A DNA stretch of 32,468 nt, from positions 1 to 32,468 of the forward strand of contig VGOG01000015.1 in assembly GCA_016875995.1 (NCBI GenBank). The letters are read 5' to 3'. How positions within the stretch are numbered: position 1 is the first letter of the stretch; each line of letters starts with the position of its first letter. The DNA is from Chloroflexota bacterium. GTDB lineage: Bacteria > Chloroflexota > Anaerolineae > VGOG01. Below the pieces are notes generated by a model. The model saw nothing but the letters and a program-made list of their open reading frames with translations, had not been told where the DNA came from and made no database searches. Position numbers and translations under genes: made by a program. Below, one piece after another: positions 18,896 through 27,583 of this stretch.

Positions 18896-20004
18896 ATCAC
18901 ACCTCCTATCAACCTCCCCCAAGTTCCCCCGCTCCACCAGCCGCCCTTCCCAAGACCACAAGCAGCCAGCAGGCGCTCCGGCTGGCCTCGGTACTCTTCC
19001 CAGGGAATCTCCTCCTTCACGATGCCCATCAGCACTGCGTGCAAGGCTCGATTCACCGGCGCGTCCATCCCCAACTCCTGGGCGTACCTGACCACCGCCC
19101 CGTTCAGGCACTCCACCTCCGACTTGCCTTTGCCTCTGGACAGGTCCATGTGCAAGGAGGGCATCTTGCCACCGCGGCCAGGGACGATGACCCTCTGGAA
19201 AATGGGGCGCAACAGCCAGGCGGGCAGGGAGCAGATAGCCCAGGCGAACAGGGGCACGGAGTAGCCGGGCAGGGACACCGGGCAAGGGATCAGGGACAAG
19301 GGACAAGGGACAAGGGCTCGCATCACCGCCACCGCTTCGCAGAAGGCAGCCTGCTCCAGGTAAAACAGGCGGCTATCGGCAAAGGACTCAGCGGGGGACA
19401 CGTCCAGGATAGCCGGGGCAGCATTGGCCACGATGTTCAGGAGCAGCTTGGACCATTTCATCGCCTGGTAGCTTCGATACACGGCAGTCCTGAAACCAGT
19501 CACGCGGAAGACCTCGGCCAACTCAGTGACCGACTGACCAGGCGCGGTGGGCGCCAGGCCAATGCCACCCCGTGTGGTGGCCAGGCGCACCAGCCCAGGC
19601 TCCTGAACCTCCACTGACAGAGTAATCACCGCTGAGAGAATCGTCACCTCATCCAAGAGCTCCGCTACCGTTTCCTCGCCTCCCACGCCGTTCTGCATGA
19701 TGAGAATAGGAACGCCGCGCCGCGCCAGTGGCTCGACCTGGGCTGCGGCCTCGGCTGTGTCGTAGGCTTTCACGGTCAGGAGAACCAAATCGAAGGGCTC
19801 ATCGGCCCCATCCAGCACACTCGTTACCGCCCGCACGTTCGTCGTCCGTGTGACCTGTCCGCCTTCCTCGACGCCTAAGCCCCGCGCTTGCACCGCAGCC
19901 ACGTAAGGCTGACGGCCCACCAGGGTCACCTCGTGACCCGCTAGCGCCAACCGATGCCCCACCAGCGAACCAATAGCCCCCGCCCCAACAATCAACGCCC
20001 GCAC
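18886..20004 (-). CDS. 2-dehydropantoate 2-reductase (ketopantoate reductase) family protein
   Basis: GTG start at 20004 with SD GGGAGGAG; VRALIVGAGAIGSLVGHRLALAGHEVTLVGR; MKWSKLLLNIVANA; GGKMPSLHMDLSRGKGKSEVECLNG. Confidence 0.93.
   Translation of the reverse strand: MRALIVGAGAIGSLVGHRLALAGHEVTLVGRQPYVAAVQARGLGVEEGGQVTRTTNVRAVTSVLDGADEPFDLVLLTVKAYDTAEAAAQVEPLARRGVPILIMQNGVGGEETVAELLDEVTILSAVITLSVEVQEPGLVRLATTRGGIGLAPTAPGQSVTELAEVFRVTGFRTAVYRSYQAMKWSKLLLNIVANAAPAILDVSPAESFADSRLFYLEQAAFCEAVAVMRALVPCPLSLIPCPVSLPGYSVPLFAWAICSLPAWLLRPIFQRVIVPGRGGKMPSLHMDLSRGKGKSEVECLNGAVVRYAQELGMDAPVNRALHAVLMGIVKEEIPWEEYRGQPERLLAACGLGKGGWWSGGTWGRLIGGVICF
19277..19318. repeat. 'GGGACAAGGGACAAGGG' repeat inside ketopantoate reductase gene
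   Basis: ccgggcaagggatcagggacaagggacaagggacaagggctcg; encodes RALVPCPLSLIPCPVSLPG on the reverse strand. Confidence 0.85.
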
Positions 20005-20107
20005 GTCGCTCCTCCCAATACCCAATATCCAATATCCAGCTATCTCGCGCAACTCCACGGCGATCTCGGTGTTGTAAAGAATAGACTTTGAGTTGGAGGA
20101 GATTTCC

Positions 20108-20713
20108 GTGGAGATTCTTCGTTACGTGATCATGATAGCCCTCGGCTACTTGATGGGCTCCCTTCCCGTTGGCTACCTGGTGGTCAAAGTCGTGAAGGGT
20201 ACGGATGTGCGCCAACATGGCAGTGGCCGCTCAGGAGGCACCAACGTCTGGCGGGCGGCCGGCTTTTGGCCCGCTATCCTCACCACCGCAGGCGATTTTC
20301 TAAAGGGCATGAGCGCGGTTCTGATCGCCAGAGCTATCCTGGGCGACTCAGTTGGCGAAATCCTGGTCGGCGTGGCTGCGGTTGTGGGCCACAACTGGTC
20401 CGTTTTCCTGGGCTTTCGGGGTGGTGCGGGCACCGCCACCAATCTGGGTGTGATCTCGGCGCTATCCTTGCCTGTGGCCCTGGCTCTGATCGCCGCCGGG
20501 CTGCTGGTGGTGGTAGTATCCCGTTATGCGTCTCTGGGCTCTTTGGCAGTGGCCATCCTGGCCCCGGCTATCTTCCTCGGCCTGGCCCTCTTCGCTCACC
20601 ATCCCCTGCGCCATGCCCTCTATGGCCTGCTGGCGGGCGCCATTGTTATCCTGGCCCTTCGGCGCAACATCGTCCACCTGCTGTCCGGCACCGAGCGGCG
20701 GCTGAGCTATTAG
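20108..20713 (+). CDS. plsY: Glycerol-3-phosphate acyltransferase PlsY
   Basis: GYLMGSLPVGYLV, DVRQHGSGRSGGTNVWRAAG, GHNWSVFLGFRGGAGTATNLG; GTG start with SD GGAGGAG (ORF track starts at 20093). Confidence 0.96.
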   Translation: MEILRYVIMIALGYLMGSLPVGYLVVKVVKGTDVRQHGSGRSGGTNVWRAAGFWPAILTTAGDFLKGMSAVLIARAILGDSVGEILVGVAAVVGHNWSVFLGFRGGAGTATNLGVISALSLPVALALIAAGLLVVVVSRYASLGSLAVAILAPAIFLGLALFAHHPLRHALYGLLAGAIVILALRRNIVHLLSGTERRLSY

Positions 20714-20734
20714 ATTATAGCACAACGAGCCTTA

Positions 20735-20772
20735 AGGTGCAACGCACTCGAAGTGCTTGCACCTGTTTTTTT
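20735..20772 (+). terminator. Rho-independent terminator after plsY
   Basis: AGGTGCAA-C-GCACT-CGA-AGTGC-TTGCACCT stem then GTTTTTTT. Confidence 0.88.
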
Positions 20773-20781
20773 GATGGCCTG

Positions 20782-20810
20782 TTGACAAAATCCCGGCTAC
20801 GTGCTATGAT
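20782..20810 (+). promoter_or_regulatory. Strong sigma70-type promoter TTGACA-17-TATGAT driving the MttB genes
   Basis: TTGACA 20782-20787, 17-nt spacer, TATGAT 20805-20810. Confidence 0.82.
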
Positions 20811-20866
20811 TACGCCGCTCATCGGGGCTCGTCCCCAACATACAGACTTTCACACAGGAGAGAAAA

Positions 20867-22324
20867 ATGCTCAGACCCAAGCTGGAACTACTTGACAAAG
20901 GAACCGTCGAGCGTATCCTGGCGGAGGCCCACGAGTTGCTGTGGGACCCAGGTGTGCGCATCCACAGCGACCAGGCCCTGAAGCTGGTCGCTGAGGCCGG
21001 AGCTACGGTTGATTTCGCCAGCAAAGTGGCTAACATCCCGGTCGAACTGGTTAATAAAACCCTGGAAACGGTCCCTTCCTCGTTTTACCTCTACGATTCC
21101 GAGAGGAACCCTGTCGTCCACTACGGCGACGACGACGTGCAGTTCGACCCAGGCTCAGCAGCCATCGAATTCCTGGATTATGGAGCGACCCGGTCGCGCA
21201 AACCCGTCACCGCCGACTTCGTCGCTTACATCAAGCTGGCTGAGATGCTGCCCGAACTGGACGCCGTCAGCACGGCCCTGGTCTGCTCGGATGTGCCGGA
21301 GAGCATGGCCGATCTGTATCGTCTCTACCTGGTGCTGCGCTACGCCAGGAAGCCCGTGATCAGCGGCGCTTTCGCCGTCGAGACCTGGTCCATCATGAGA
21401 GACCTGCTGGTGGCCGTGGCTGGCAGCAAAGAGGCCCTGGCCGCCAAACCCATTGCCGTGTTCGACGTCTGCCCCTCGCCTCCCCTGCTGTGGAGCGAGA
21501 TCACCTGCCGGAACATGATGGACTGTGCCCGCGCCGGCATACCGGCTCAACTGGTCTCCATGCCCCTGGCTGGCGCGACAGGCCCCGCCACCCTGGTGGG
21601 CTCGGTGGTGCAGCACGCCGCCGAATCGCTGAGCGGGATCACCATCCACCAACTGGCCAGGGCCGGAGCCCCCATCGTCTGGGGTGGCTCGCCCGCCGCG
21701 TTCGACATGCGCACCGGGACACCGCCCATGGGGGCCATCGAGACCCTGATGATAGATTGCGCTTACGTCCAGGTCGGCAAGTACCTGGGACTGCCCACCC
21801 ACGCCTACATGGGCATGAGCGACGCCAAGATCGTGGACGCCCAGGCCGGCTTCGAGTCGGGCATCGGCAACGTTCTGGCCGCCCTGGCCGGGGTGAACAT
21901 GGTCTCCGGCGCCGGCATGATGGACTTCGAGAGCTGCTTCAGCCTGGAGAAGCTGGTGATTGATAACGAGCTCATCGGCATGGCCCGCCGCCTGGTGCGG
22001 GGCGTGGACACCTCGGAGGATCCATTGGCCACGGCCATCATGCGCCAGGTCGGCCATGGAGGCAATTTCCTGGCCACCAAACACACCCGCCGCTGGTTCA
22101 GGCAGGAGCTATTCATCCCTTCCCCGGTCATTGACCGCGATTACCGGGAGGCCTGGGAATCCAAGGGCGCGAAGGATGTAGTGCAACGAGCACATGAACG
22201 GGTGGAGCAGTTGCTGGCCGCCTACGAGCCCAAGCCGCTGCCCAAAGAGGTAGAGCAAGAGCTGGTAGCCATCACCCTGCGGGCGGCCCAAGAGCGGGGG
22301 ATGGGGACACTACCGCCGTTGTAA
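20867..22324 (+). CDS. MttB superfamily (COG5598) methyltransferase, non-pyrrolysine, copy 1
   Basis: 485 aa; ELLWDPGVRIHSDQALKLVAEAGATVDF, CPSPPLLWSEITCRNMMDCARAGIPAQLVSMPLAGATGPATL, SDAKIVDAQAGFESG; no internal TAG, stop TAA. Confidence 0.93.
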   Translation: MLRPKLELLDKGTVERILAEAHELLWDPGVRIHSDQALKLVAEAGATVDFASKVANIPVELVNKTLETVPSSFYLYDSERNPVVHYGDDDVQFDPGSAAIEFLDYGATRSRKPVTADFVAYIKLAEMLPELDAVSTALVCSDVPESMADLYRLYLVLRYARKPVISGAFAVETWSIMRDLLVAVAGSKEALAAKPIAVFDVCPSPPLLWSEITCRNMMDCARAGIPAQLVSMPLAGATGPATLVGSVVQHAAESLSGITIHQLARAGAPIVWGGSPAAFDMRTGTPPMGAIETLMIDCAYVQVGKYLGLPTHAYMGMSDAKIVDAQAGFESGIGNVLAALAGVNMVSGAGMMDFESCFSLEKLVIDNELIGMARRLVRGVDTSEDPLATAIMRQVGHGGNFLATKHTRRWFRQELFIPSPVIDRDYREAWESKGAKDVVQRAHERVEQLLAAYEPKPLPKEVEQELVAITLRAAQERGMGTLPPL

Positions 22325-22343
22325 TCTATTGGGGAAAACGGGT

Positions 22344-22381
22344 AATGAGGCAATGAGGCAACGAGGCAATGAGGGAATGAG
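22344..22381. repeat. Tandem 8-mer AATGAGGC (about 4.75 copies)
   Basis: aatgaggc aatgaggc aacgaggc aatgaggg aatgag. Confidence 0.88.
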
Positions 22382-22389
22382 TCGAGTGG

Positions 22390-22439
22390 ATTCGGGATTC
22401 GTAGACTCGTCCGAATCTACGAATCTACGAATCCCGAAT
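22390..22439. repeat. Perfect 16-bp inverted repeat ATTCGGGATTCGTAGA / TCTACGAATCCCGAAT
   Basis: Arms 22390-22405 and 22424-22439 immediately upstream of MttB copy 2. Confidence 0.92.
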
Positions 22440-22445
22440 TTACGA

Positions 22446-23891
22446 ATGGAGGTGCTGAGCCAGGAGGATGTGCGACGCATCCACCGCGCCAGCCTGGAGG
22501 TCATCGAGACGGTGGGAGTGTGCTTTCCCTCGGTCCGGGCGCTGGGTATTCTGGAAGAGGCCGGGGCGGCGGTGGATAGAGAAAGCCAGATCGCCCGTAT
22601 CCCAGGCCGGATTATTGAGGAGGCCCTGGCCAAGGCCCCGCCGTCTTACGTGCTTTGCGCCCGCGACCCGGCCCTGGACCTGCCTCTGGACGGCGAGCAC
22701 TCCTATCTATCCACCGACGGCTGCGGGGTAGAGGTCATTGACCTGGACACGGGGGAGCGACGGCGTTCGACCAAACAGGATGTAGCTGAGTCAGCATTGG
22801 TGGCCGATTACCTGCCCCAGATCGCTTTCTATTGGCCCATCGTAGCCGCCCAGGATTGTCCCCCGCAGACGCGCTCCCTGCACGAGCTGGAGGCGGCCTG
22901 GAACAATACCACCAAGCACGTCCAGACCGAGTGCGTCATCACGGCCAGGGAAGCCGAAGCGGCTATCGAGCTGGCAGCAGCCATCGTCGGTGGGCGCGAG
23001 GAGCTGCGGAAACGTCCCATCCTCTCCATCATGCAGTGCACCATCAGCCCGCTGGGGCAGGATGGAGGCAGCCTGGAGGCGGCTCTGGTGGCTGCCGAAG
23101 CTGGGCTACCCGTAGGTTTCATGACCATGGCCAGTTGCTGCTCCACCGGGCCGGCCACCCTGGCCGGCAACCTGGTGGTGGGCAACGCCGAGGTCATCGC
23201 TGCCTCGGCCCTCATCGAGCTGGCCTGCCCAAGCGCGCCCATTTTCTACGCTGCGGCCCAGACGGCCATGGACCTGCGCAGCGGGGGCTACACCGGCGGC
23301 GGGCCGGAGGATTACCTGTTTGGATGGGCCACCAACCAACTGGCCGACTTCTACAGGATCCCCCTCTCCATGGGCGCCTTCGCCACCGGCGCCAAGCAGC
23401 CCGACTGGCAGGCCGCCCTGGACAACGCCCTGGCCGGCCTGATGCCCGTGCTCAGCGGGGCCGACATGCTGACCGGTGCTGGCCTGCTCTATGGCTCGCG
23501 CATTCTGTCCTACAAGCAACTACTTCTGGATTGCGAAATCTACGACGTCATCCAGGCCACCGTGCGAGGCATCGAAGTAAATGAGGAGACCCTGGCCCTG
23601 GATGCCATCAAGGCCGTGGGCGTGCGGGGAAACTATCTGACCCACAAACACACCCTGAAACACATGAGGGAGCGCTGGGTGCCCAGCCTGGTGGATCGTC
23701 GCTCATACAGCGTCTGGGAAGAAGACGGCCGGCGCGGGGCGAGGGAGTGGGCCCGCGAGAAGGCGAAGTGGATCCTGGCTAATCACCGCCCGCAGCCGTT
23801 GGAGCCCAGGCTGCGGGAAGAGCTATCCAACATCATTGATAAGGGACAAGGGACAAGGGATAAGGGACAAGAGGCATCCATCATTCCCTAA
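22446..23891 (+). CDS. MttB superfamily methyltransferase, non-pyrrolysine, copy 2 (divergent)
   Basis: MEVLSQEDVRRIHRASLEVIETVGVCFPSVRALGILEEAGAAVD; SCCSTGPATLAGNLV; start chosen at 22446 because upstream codons are repeat sequence; stop TAA. Confidence 0.88.
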   Translation: MEVLSQEDVRRIHRASLEVIETVGVCFPSVRALGILEEAGAAVDRESQIARIPGRIIEEALAKAPPSYVLCARDPALDLPLDGEHSYLSTDGCGVEVIDLDTGERRRSTKQDVAESALVADYLPQIAFYWPIVAAQDCPPQTRSLHELEAAWNNTTKHVQTECVITAREAEAAIELAAAIVGGREELRKRPILSIMQCTISPLGQDGGSLEAALVAAEAGLPVGFMTMASCCSTGPATLAGNLVVGNAEVIAASALIELACPSAPIFYAAAQTAMDLRSGGYTGGGPEDYLFGWATNQLADFYRIPLSMGAFATGAKQPDWQAALDNALAGLMPVLSGADMLTGAGLLYGSRILSYKQLLLDCEIYDVIQATVRGIEVNEETLALDAIKAVGVRGNYLTHKHTLKHMRERWVPSLVDRRSYSVWEEDGRRGAREWAREKAKWILANHRPQPLEPRLREELSNIIDKGQGTRDKGQEASIIP

Positions 23892-23935
23892 TCCCTAGTC
23901 CCTAGCCCCTGATCCCTAGTCCCTGAGGGACAGGG
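23838..23935. repeat. GGGACAAGGGA / TCCCTAGTCCCTA repeat cluster between MttB copies 2 and 3
   Basis: aagggacaagggacaagggataagggacaagagg... taatccctagtccctagcccctgatccctagtccctgaggg; first part coding in MttB-2 C-terminus. Confidence 0.88.
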
Positions 23936-23944
23936 AGGTGAGCC

Positions 23945-25423
23945 GTGCGACCCAAACTGGAAATCCTGGACCAAGAACTGGTAGAACGCATCGTGGGCGA
24001 GGCCTACGAGCTGTTGTGGGACCCCGGCGTGCGGGTGCACCGGGAGGGTGCTCTCAAGCTCCTGGCTGATGGCGGGGCCACAGTGGACTTCGAGAAGAAG
24101 ACCGCCAGGATACCCCAGGACATGATCGAGGAAGCGCTGAAGACCGCCCCAGCCAGCGTGGACATCTACGACCTGAAGGGGGAGCTGCGTCTGCACCTGG
24201 GGCAGGACAACGTCTACTTCTACCCCGGCGCCACCGCCCTGCAGATCATAGACCCCGCCACCGACGAGTACCGCCCTCCCGTCACCGAGGACCTGGTGCG
24301 CTTCATCCAGGTGGTGGAGGGCCTGCCCCAGCTTGACGCCCAGGCTGGCTCGCTGCTGTGCGCCGACGTGCCCAGGATGGTTTCGGACAGCTACCGCTAT
24401 TACCTGATGCTGCTCTACGGCAGCAAGCCCCTGTGTGGCGGGGCCTTCAGCATCGAGGGCTGGTATCCGATGAAGGACCTGCTGGTGGCCTACCTCGGTA
24501 GCGAGGAGGCCATCGCCGCCAAACCGGTCAACACCATGGCCATCTGCCCCTCGCCGCCCCTCCTGTGGAGCGAGATCACCTGTCAGAACCTGATGGACTG
24601 CGCCAGGTGGGGCTTGCCAGCGGTGCTCATCTCCATGCCCCTGGCCGGAGCCACCGCCCCGGTGACCATCGCCGGCGCGGTGACACAGCACACTGCTGAA
24701 TCCCTGAGCGGCGTGGTCATCCACCAGTTGGTGAATCCCGGTGCGCCCATCATCTACGGCGGCTCGCCCGCCATGTTCGACATGCGGGAGGGCACCACGC
24801 CCATGGGCTCGATCGAGACCGTCATGATCAACTGCGCCAACGTCCAGGTGGGCAAATATCTGGGCTTGCCCACTCACGGCTACGTGGGCCTGAGCGACGC
24901 CAAAATCGTGGACGCGCAGGCCGGCCTGGAGTCGGCGATGGGGGCGATCCTGGGCGCGCTGGCTGGAATCAACCTGATTTGCGGGGCCGGCATGTCCGAC
25001 TTCGAGAGCGGGCTGAGCTTCGAGAAGGTGGTAATTGACGCCGAGGTGATCGGCATGACCAGGCGGTTGCTGGCCGGAGTCGAAGCCCGTGAGGAGACCT
25101 TGGCTACAGCCTTGATGCGGGAGGTGGGACATCACGGCCACTTCCTGGCCACCGATCACACCCGGAAGTGGTTCAGAGAGGAACAGTACATTCCCTCGGC
25201 GGTCATTGACCGGGCTTCCCAGAGCACCTGGGAAAATCGTGGGGCTAAGAACGTCGTGCAACGGGCCCGCGAGCGGGCCGAGGCCCTGATCGCCCAGTAC
25301 CAGCCCCCCGACGTGCCCGTCGAGGTCCGCAAGGAACTGAAAGCTGTTATGAGCAGGGCTGCGAGGCAGTATGGGATGGACGAATTGCCGCCGTTACCAG
25401 AATTGCAACGTCGCAAAAGCTAA
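23945..25423 (+). CDS. MttB superfamily methyltransferase, non-pyrrolysine, copy 3
   Basis: 492 aa, visibly closely related to copy 1 (RPKLEILDQELVERIVGEAYELLWDPGVRVH; LLWSEITCQNLMDCARWGLPAVLISMPLAGATAPVTIAG); GTG start; stop TAA. Confidence 0.93.
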   Translation: MRPKLEILDQELVERIVGEAYELLWDPGVRVHREGALKLLADGGATVDFEKKTARIPQDMIEEALKTAPASVDIYDLKGELRLHLGQDNVYFYPGATALQIIDPATDEYRPPVTEDLVRFIQVVEGLPQLDAQAGSLLCADVPRMVSDSYRYYLMLLYGSKPLCGGAFSIEGWYPMKDLLVAYLGSEEAIAAKPVNTMAICPSPPLLWSEITCQNLMDCARWGLPAVLISMPLAGATAPVTIAGAVTQHTAESLSGVVIHQLVNPGAPIIYGGSPAMFDMREGTTPMGSIETVMINCANVQVGKYLGLPTHGYVGLSDAKIVDAQAGLESAMGAILGALAGINLICGAGMSDFESGLSFEKVVIDAEVIGMTRRLLAGVEAREETLATALMREVGHHGHFLATDHTRKWFREEQYIPSAVIDRASQSTWENRGAKNVVQRARERAEALIAQYQPPDVPVEVRKELKAVMSRAARQYGMDELPPLPELQRRKS

Positions 25424-25455
25424 CCTTATGCCGCTTCAACCAGACGGAAACCACG

Positions 25456-25487
25456 AAGAGGGGTCATCTCTGACTCCTCTTTGTTTT
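25456..25487 (+). terminator. Rho-independent terminator after MttB copy 3
   Basis: AAGAGGGGTCA-TCTC-TGACTCCTCTT stem followed by TGTTTT. Confidence 0.75.
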
Positions 25488-25532
25488 GCCGGTTGGTATG
25501 ATTCTATTGAAAACGCGTCTCCGGTGACGGTG

Positions 25533-25613
25533 GGAGTCCCCAACTTGTTGGGGGGTTTTCTCATTCACAAACTGACTGCCTGGTGGAGACAACTCGAACG
25601 AGTTCGGGACTCC
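25533..25613. repeat. Double-hairpin element, copy 2
   Basis: Outer arms GGAGTCCC (25533-25540) / GGGACTCC (25606-25613); inner hairpins CCCCAACTTGTTGGGG and ACTCGAACGAGT. Confidence 0.88.
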
Positions 25614-25689
25614 GGCGCTTTCGGGTGGGGATCTATCCCACGGCACGCCGTTTTTTTCAACAAGGTATGGTATAGGGCATTGTTGGTCG

Positions 25690-26439
25690 CTATAAGATAT
25701 GCCGCAGAAAATCCTTCGTGCGCGGGTCCTGGGGGTGCTCGAACATCTCCTTCGGCGTTCCCTCCTCGACCCATACCCCATCATCCATGAAGATGATGCG
25801 ATGGGCTACTTCGCGGGCGAAGCCCATCTCGTGGGTGACGACAATCATGGTCATCCCCTCCCGCGCCAGGCGCTTCATCACGTCCAGCACCTCGCCGATC
25901 AGCTCCGGATCCAGCGCCGAGGTGGGCTCGTCGAAGAGCATGATCTTGGGCTCCATGGCCAGGGCGCGGGCGATGGCTACCCGCTGCTGTTGCCCACCGG
26001 AGAGGCGCGCCGGGTACTCGTCGCGCTTGTCCATCAGCCCCACCCAGCCCAAGAGCCGTTCGCCGATCTCAGTAGCTTGCCCCCTGGACATCCCTTTGAC
26101 CGTCATGGGCCCCTCGATGACGTTCCCCAGGGCCGTCATGTGGGGAAAGAGATTGAAGTGCTGGAAGACCATGCCGGTCTTGGCCCGAATCTGTTGGATG
26201 TGGGCACGGTGCTCGCGACCGGGCTCCCCCGCCGGAATGACCACCCCGTCAATCTCGATAGTGCCCGCCGTCGGCTCCTCCAGAAAATTCAGACAGCGCA
26301 GAAAAGTGCTCTTCCCCGACCCGGAGCGGCCGATGACTACTAACACCTCGCCCACTTCCACATCGAGATCTAGTCCCCTCAGGACGTAGAGCTTGCCGAA
26401 GCACTTCTCCAGGTTCCGAACCTTGATGATGGGTGCCAT
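25690..26439 (-). CDS. glnQ: Polar amino acid ABC transporter ATP-binding protein (GlnQ/HisP type)
   Basis: [61 protein letters not shown]. Confidence 0.96.
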   Translation of the reverse strand: MAPIIKVRNLEKCFGKLYVLRGLDLDVEVGEVLVVIGRSGSGKSTFLRCLNFLEEPTAGTIEIDGVVIPAGEPGREHRAHIQQIRAKTGMVFQHFNLFPHMTALGNVIEGPMTVKGMSRGQATEIGERLLGWVGLMDKRDEYPARLSGGQQQRVAIARALAMEPKIMLFDEPTSALDPELIGEVLDVMKRLAREGMTMIVVTHEMGFAREVAHRIIFMDDGVWVEEGTPKEMFEHPQDPRTKDFLRHIL

Positions 26440-26456
26440 CTCACTTCCTCGCGTCC

Positions 26457-26490
26457 AGACTTCCGAAGTTTCCAGAAACTTCGGAAGTCT
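26457..26490. repeat. Perfect 16-bp palindromic repeat AGACTTCCGAAGTTTC-CA-GAAACTTCGGAAGTCT
   Basis: Arms 26457-26472 and 26475-26490 in the glnP-glnQ gap. Confidence 0.92.
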
Positions 26491-26496
26491 TGCGAA

Positions 26497-27354
26497 TCAC
26501 TTCCTCTCACCCCGACCCATGTGAGCCTCCAGGCGAGCCTGCAGGGCCTGCAAGACAATGCACATAACCCAGTAGACGATCGCAGCCACGGTCAGCGTCT
26601 CCAGGGAGCGGAAATAGCGGCGGCCCATTTTGGTGGCGCGGTAAGTCAATTCCCAGACGCCCATCACCGACACCAAGGACGAATCCTTGATCATAGCCAC
26701 GAAGTCGTTGCCGATGGGGGGGATAACGACGCGGAGAGCCTGGGGCAGGATGATGCGGCGCATGGTCTGGCTTGGCGTCATGCCCACCGAATAAGCGGCC
26801 TCGGTCTGGCCTTTACGGATGGACTGGATGCCGGCCCGGAAGGTCTCGGTCATGTAGGCCCCGTAGCACACCCCCAGAGCCAGGACGCCGGCCGGGATAG
26901 CGGGCAATGTCAGGAGCTTCTGCGCCCCAGCCAAGCCAATTGCTTCCAACTGTTGCCCGATCTGTGGTAAGCCAAGGTACCACACGTAGACCTGAACCAG
27001 CAGGGGCGTGCCTCGGATGAAGGAGACGTAGAAGGTGGCAACGGCATTGGCGATGGGGTTCCTGGAAAGGCGTCCCAACGCTCCAATGAGGGCCAAAATG
27101 ATGGCTACGGTGATGCCTGCTGCCGACACGATCAGTGTGTATTCGATCCCCTCGATAATGAAGTCCAGCCTATCGAACATGAAATTCACGTCGAATCTAA
27201 GAAGGTTGAACACCACTCCCAGGGTGACGAAAATACCGAGCCACACCACTATCAATTTGATAACGAATCCCCGCACTTTGGCCCGCTGGCAAGCGATATT
27301 TTGCTGGGCCTCGGCCGATGGCTGAGCTACCACGACAGTAGATGTGCTACTCAT
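26497..27354 (-). CDS. Polar amino acid ABC transporter permease (GlnP/HisM type)
   Basis: FIRGTPLLVQVYVWYLGLPQIG, EAAYSVGMTPSQTMRRIILPQALRVVIPPIGNDFVAMIKDSSLVSVMGVWEL; start at 27354 with SD GGAGGTG. Confidence 0.95.
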   Translation of the reverse strand: MSSTSTVVVAQPSAEAQQNIACQRAKVRGFVIKLIVVWLGIFVTLGVVFNLLRFDVNFMFDRLDFIIEGIEYTLIVSAAGITVAIILALIGALGRLSRNPIANAVATFYVSFIRGTPLLVQVYVWYLGLPQIGQQLEAIGLAGAQKLLTLPAIPAGVLALGVCYGAYMTETFRAGIQSIRKGQTEAAYSVGMTPSQTMRRIILPQALRVVIPPIGNDFVAMIKDSSLVSVMGVWELTYRATKMGRRYFRSLETLTVAAIVYWVMCIVLQALQARLEAHMGRGERK

Positions 27355-27583
27355 CAGATCACCTCCATTCAAGTTCGTAGGTAGGAGGTAACTATTCACC
27401 TGCTCCCGCCGGATCGCCAGATTCGGCGGCCGACCAAGCTGAATTTGGCTAATTCCAGTCCATGAGGCCTGGATTTGGCAATCCAGGCCGAGCAAGGTGA
27501 GCAGTCACGGTAGGAGTAAGGCTTGTTCTTACTCAACTCTGGAGGGCGTTTTCAACCTCAGACAGGGGTTCCTGGCCCGCCGC

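Noticed and set aside
21155-22084. 309-aa minus-strand ORF antisense to MttB copy 1
   Set aside because: Shadow ORF with His/Gly/Gln-rich composition and no recognisable motif.
22344-22381. CRISPR-like array
   Set aside because: Tandem 8-mers without spacers; no cas genes anywhere in the window.
23888-25261. 457-aa minus-strand ORF antisense to MttB copy 3
   Set aside because: Shadow ORF; sense strand is a clear MttB family protein.
20867-25423. Pyrrolysine-containing MttB possibility
   Set aside because: All three ORFs are open through full length with no internal TAG and use TAA stops, so they are non-pyrrolysine members.
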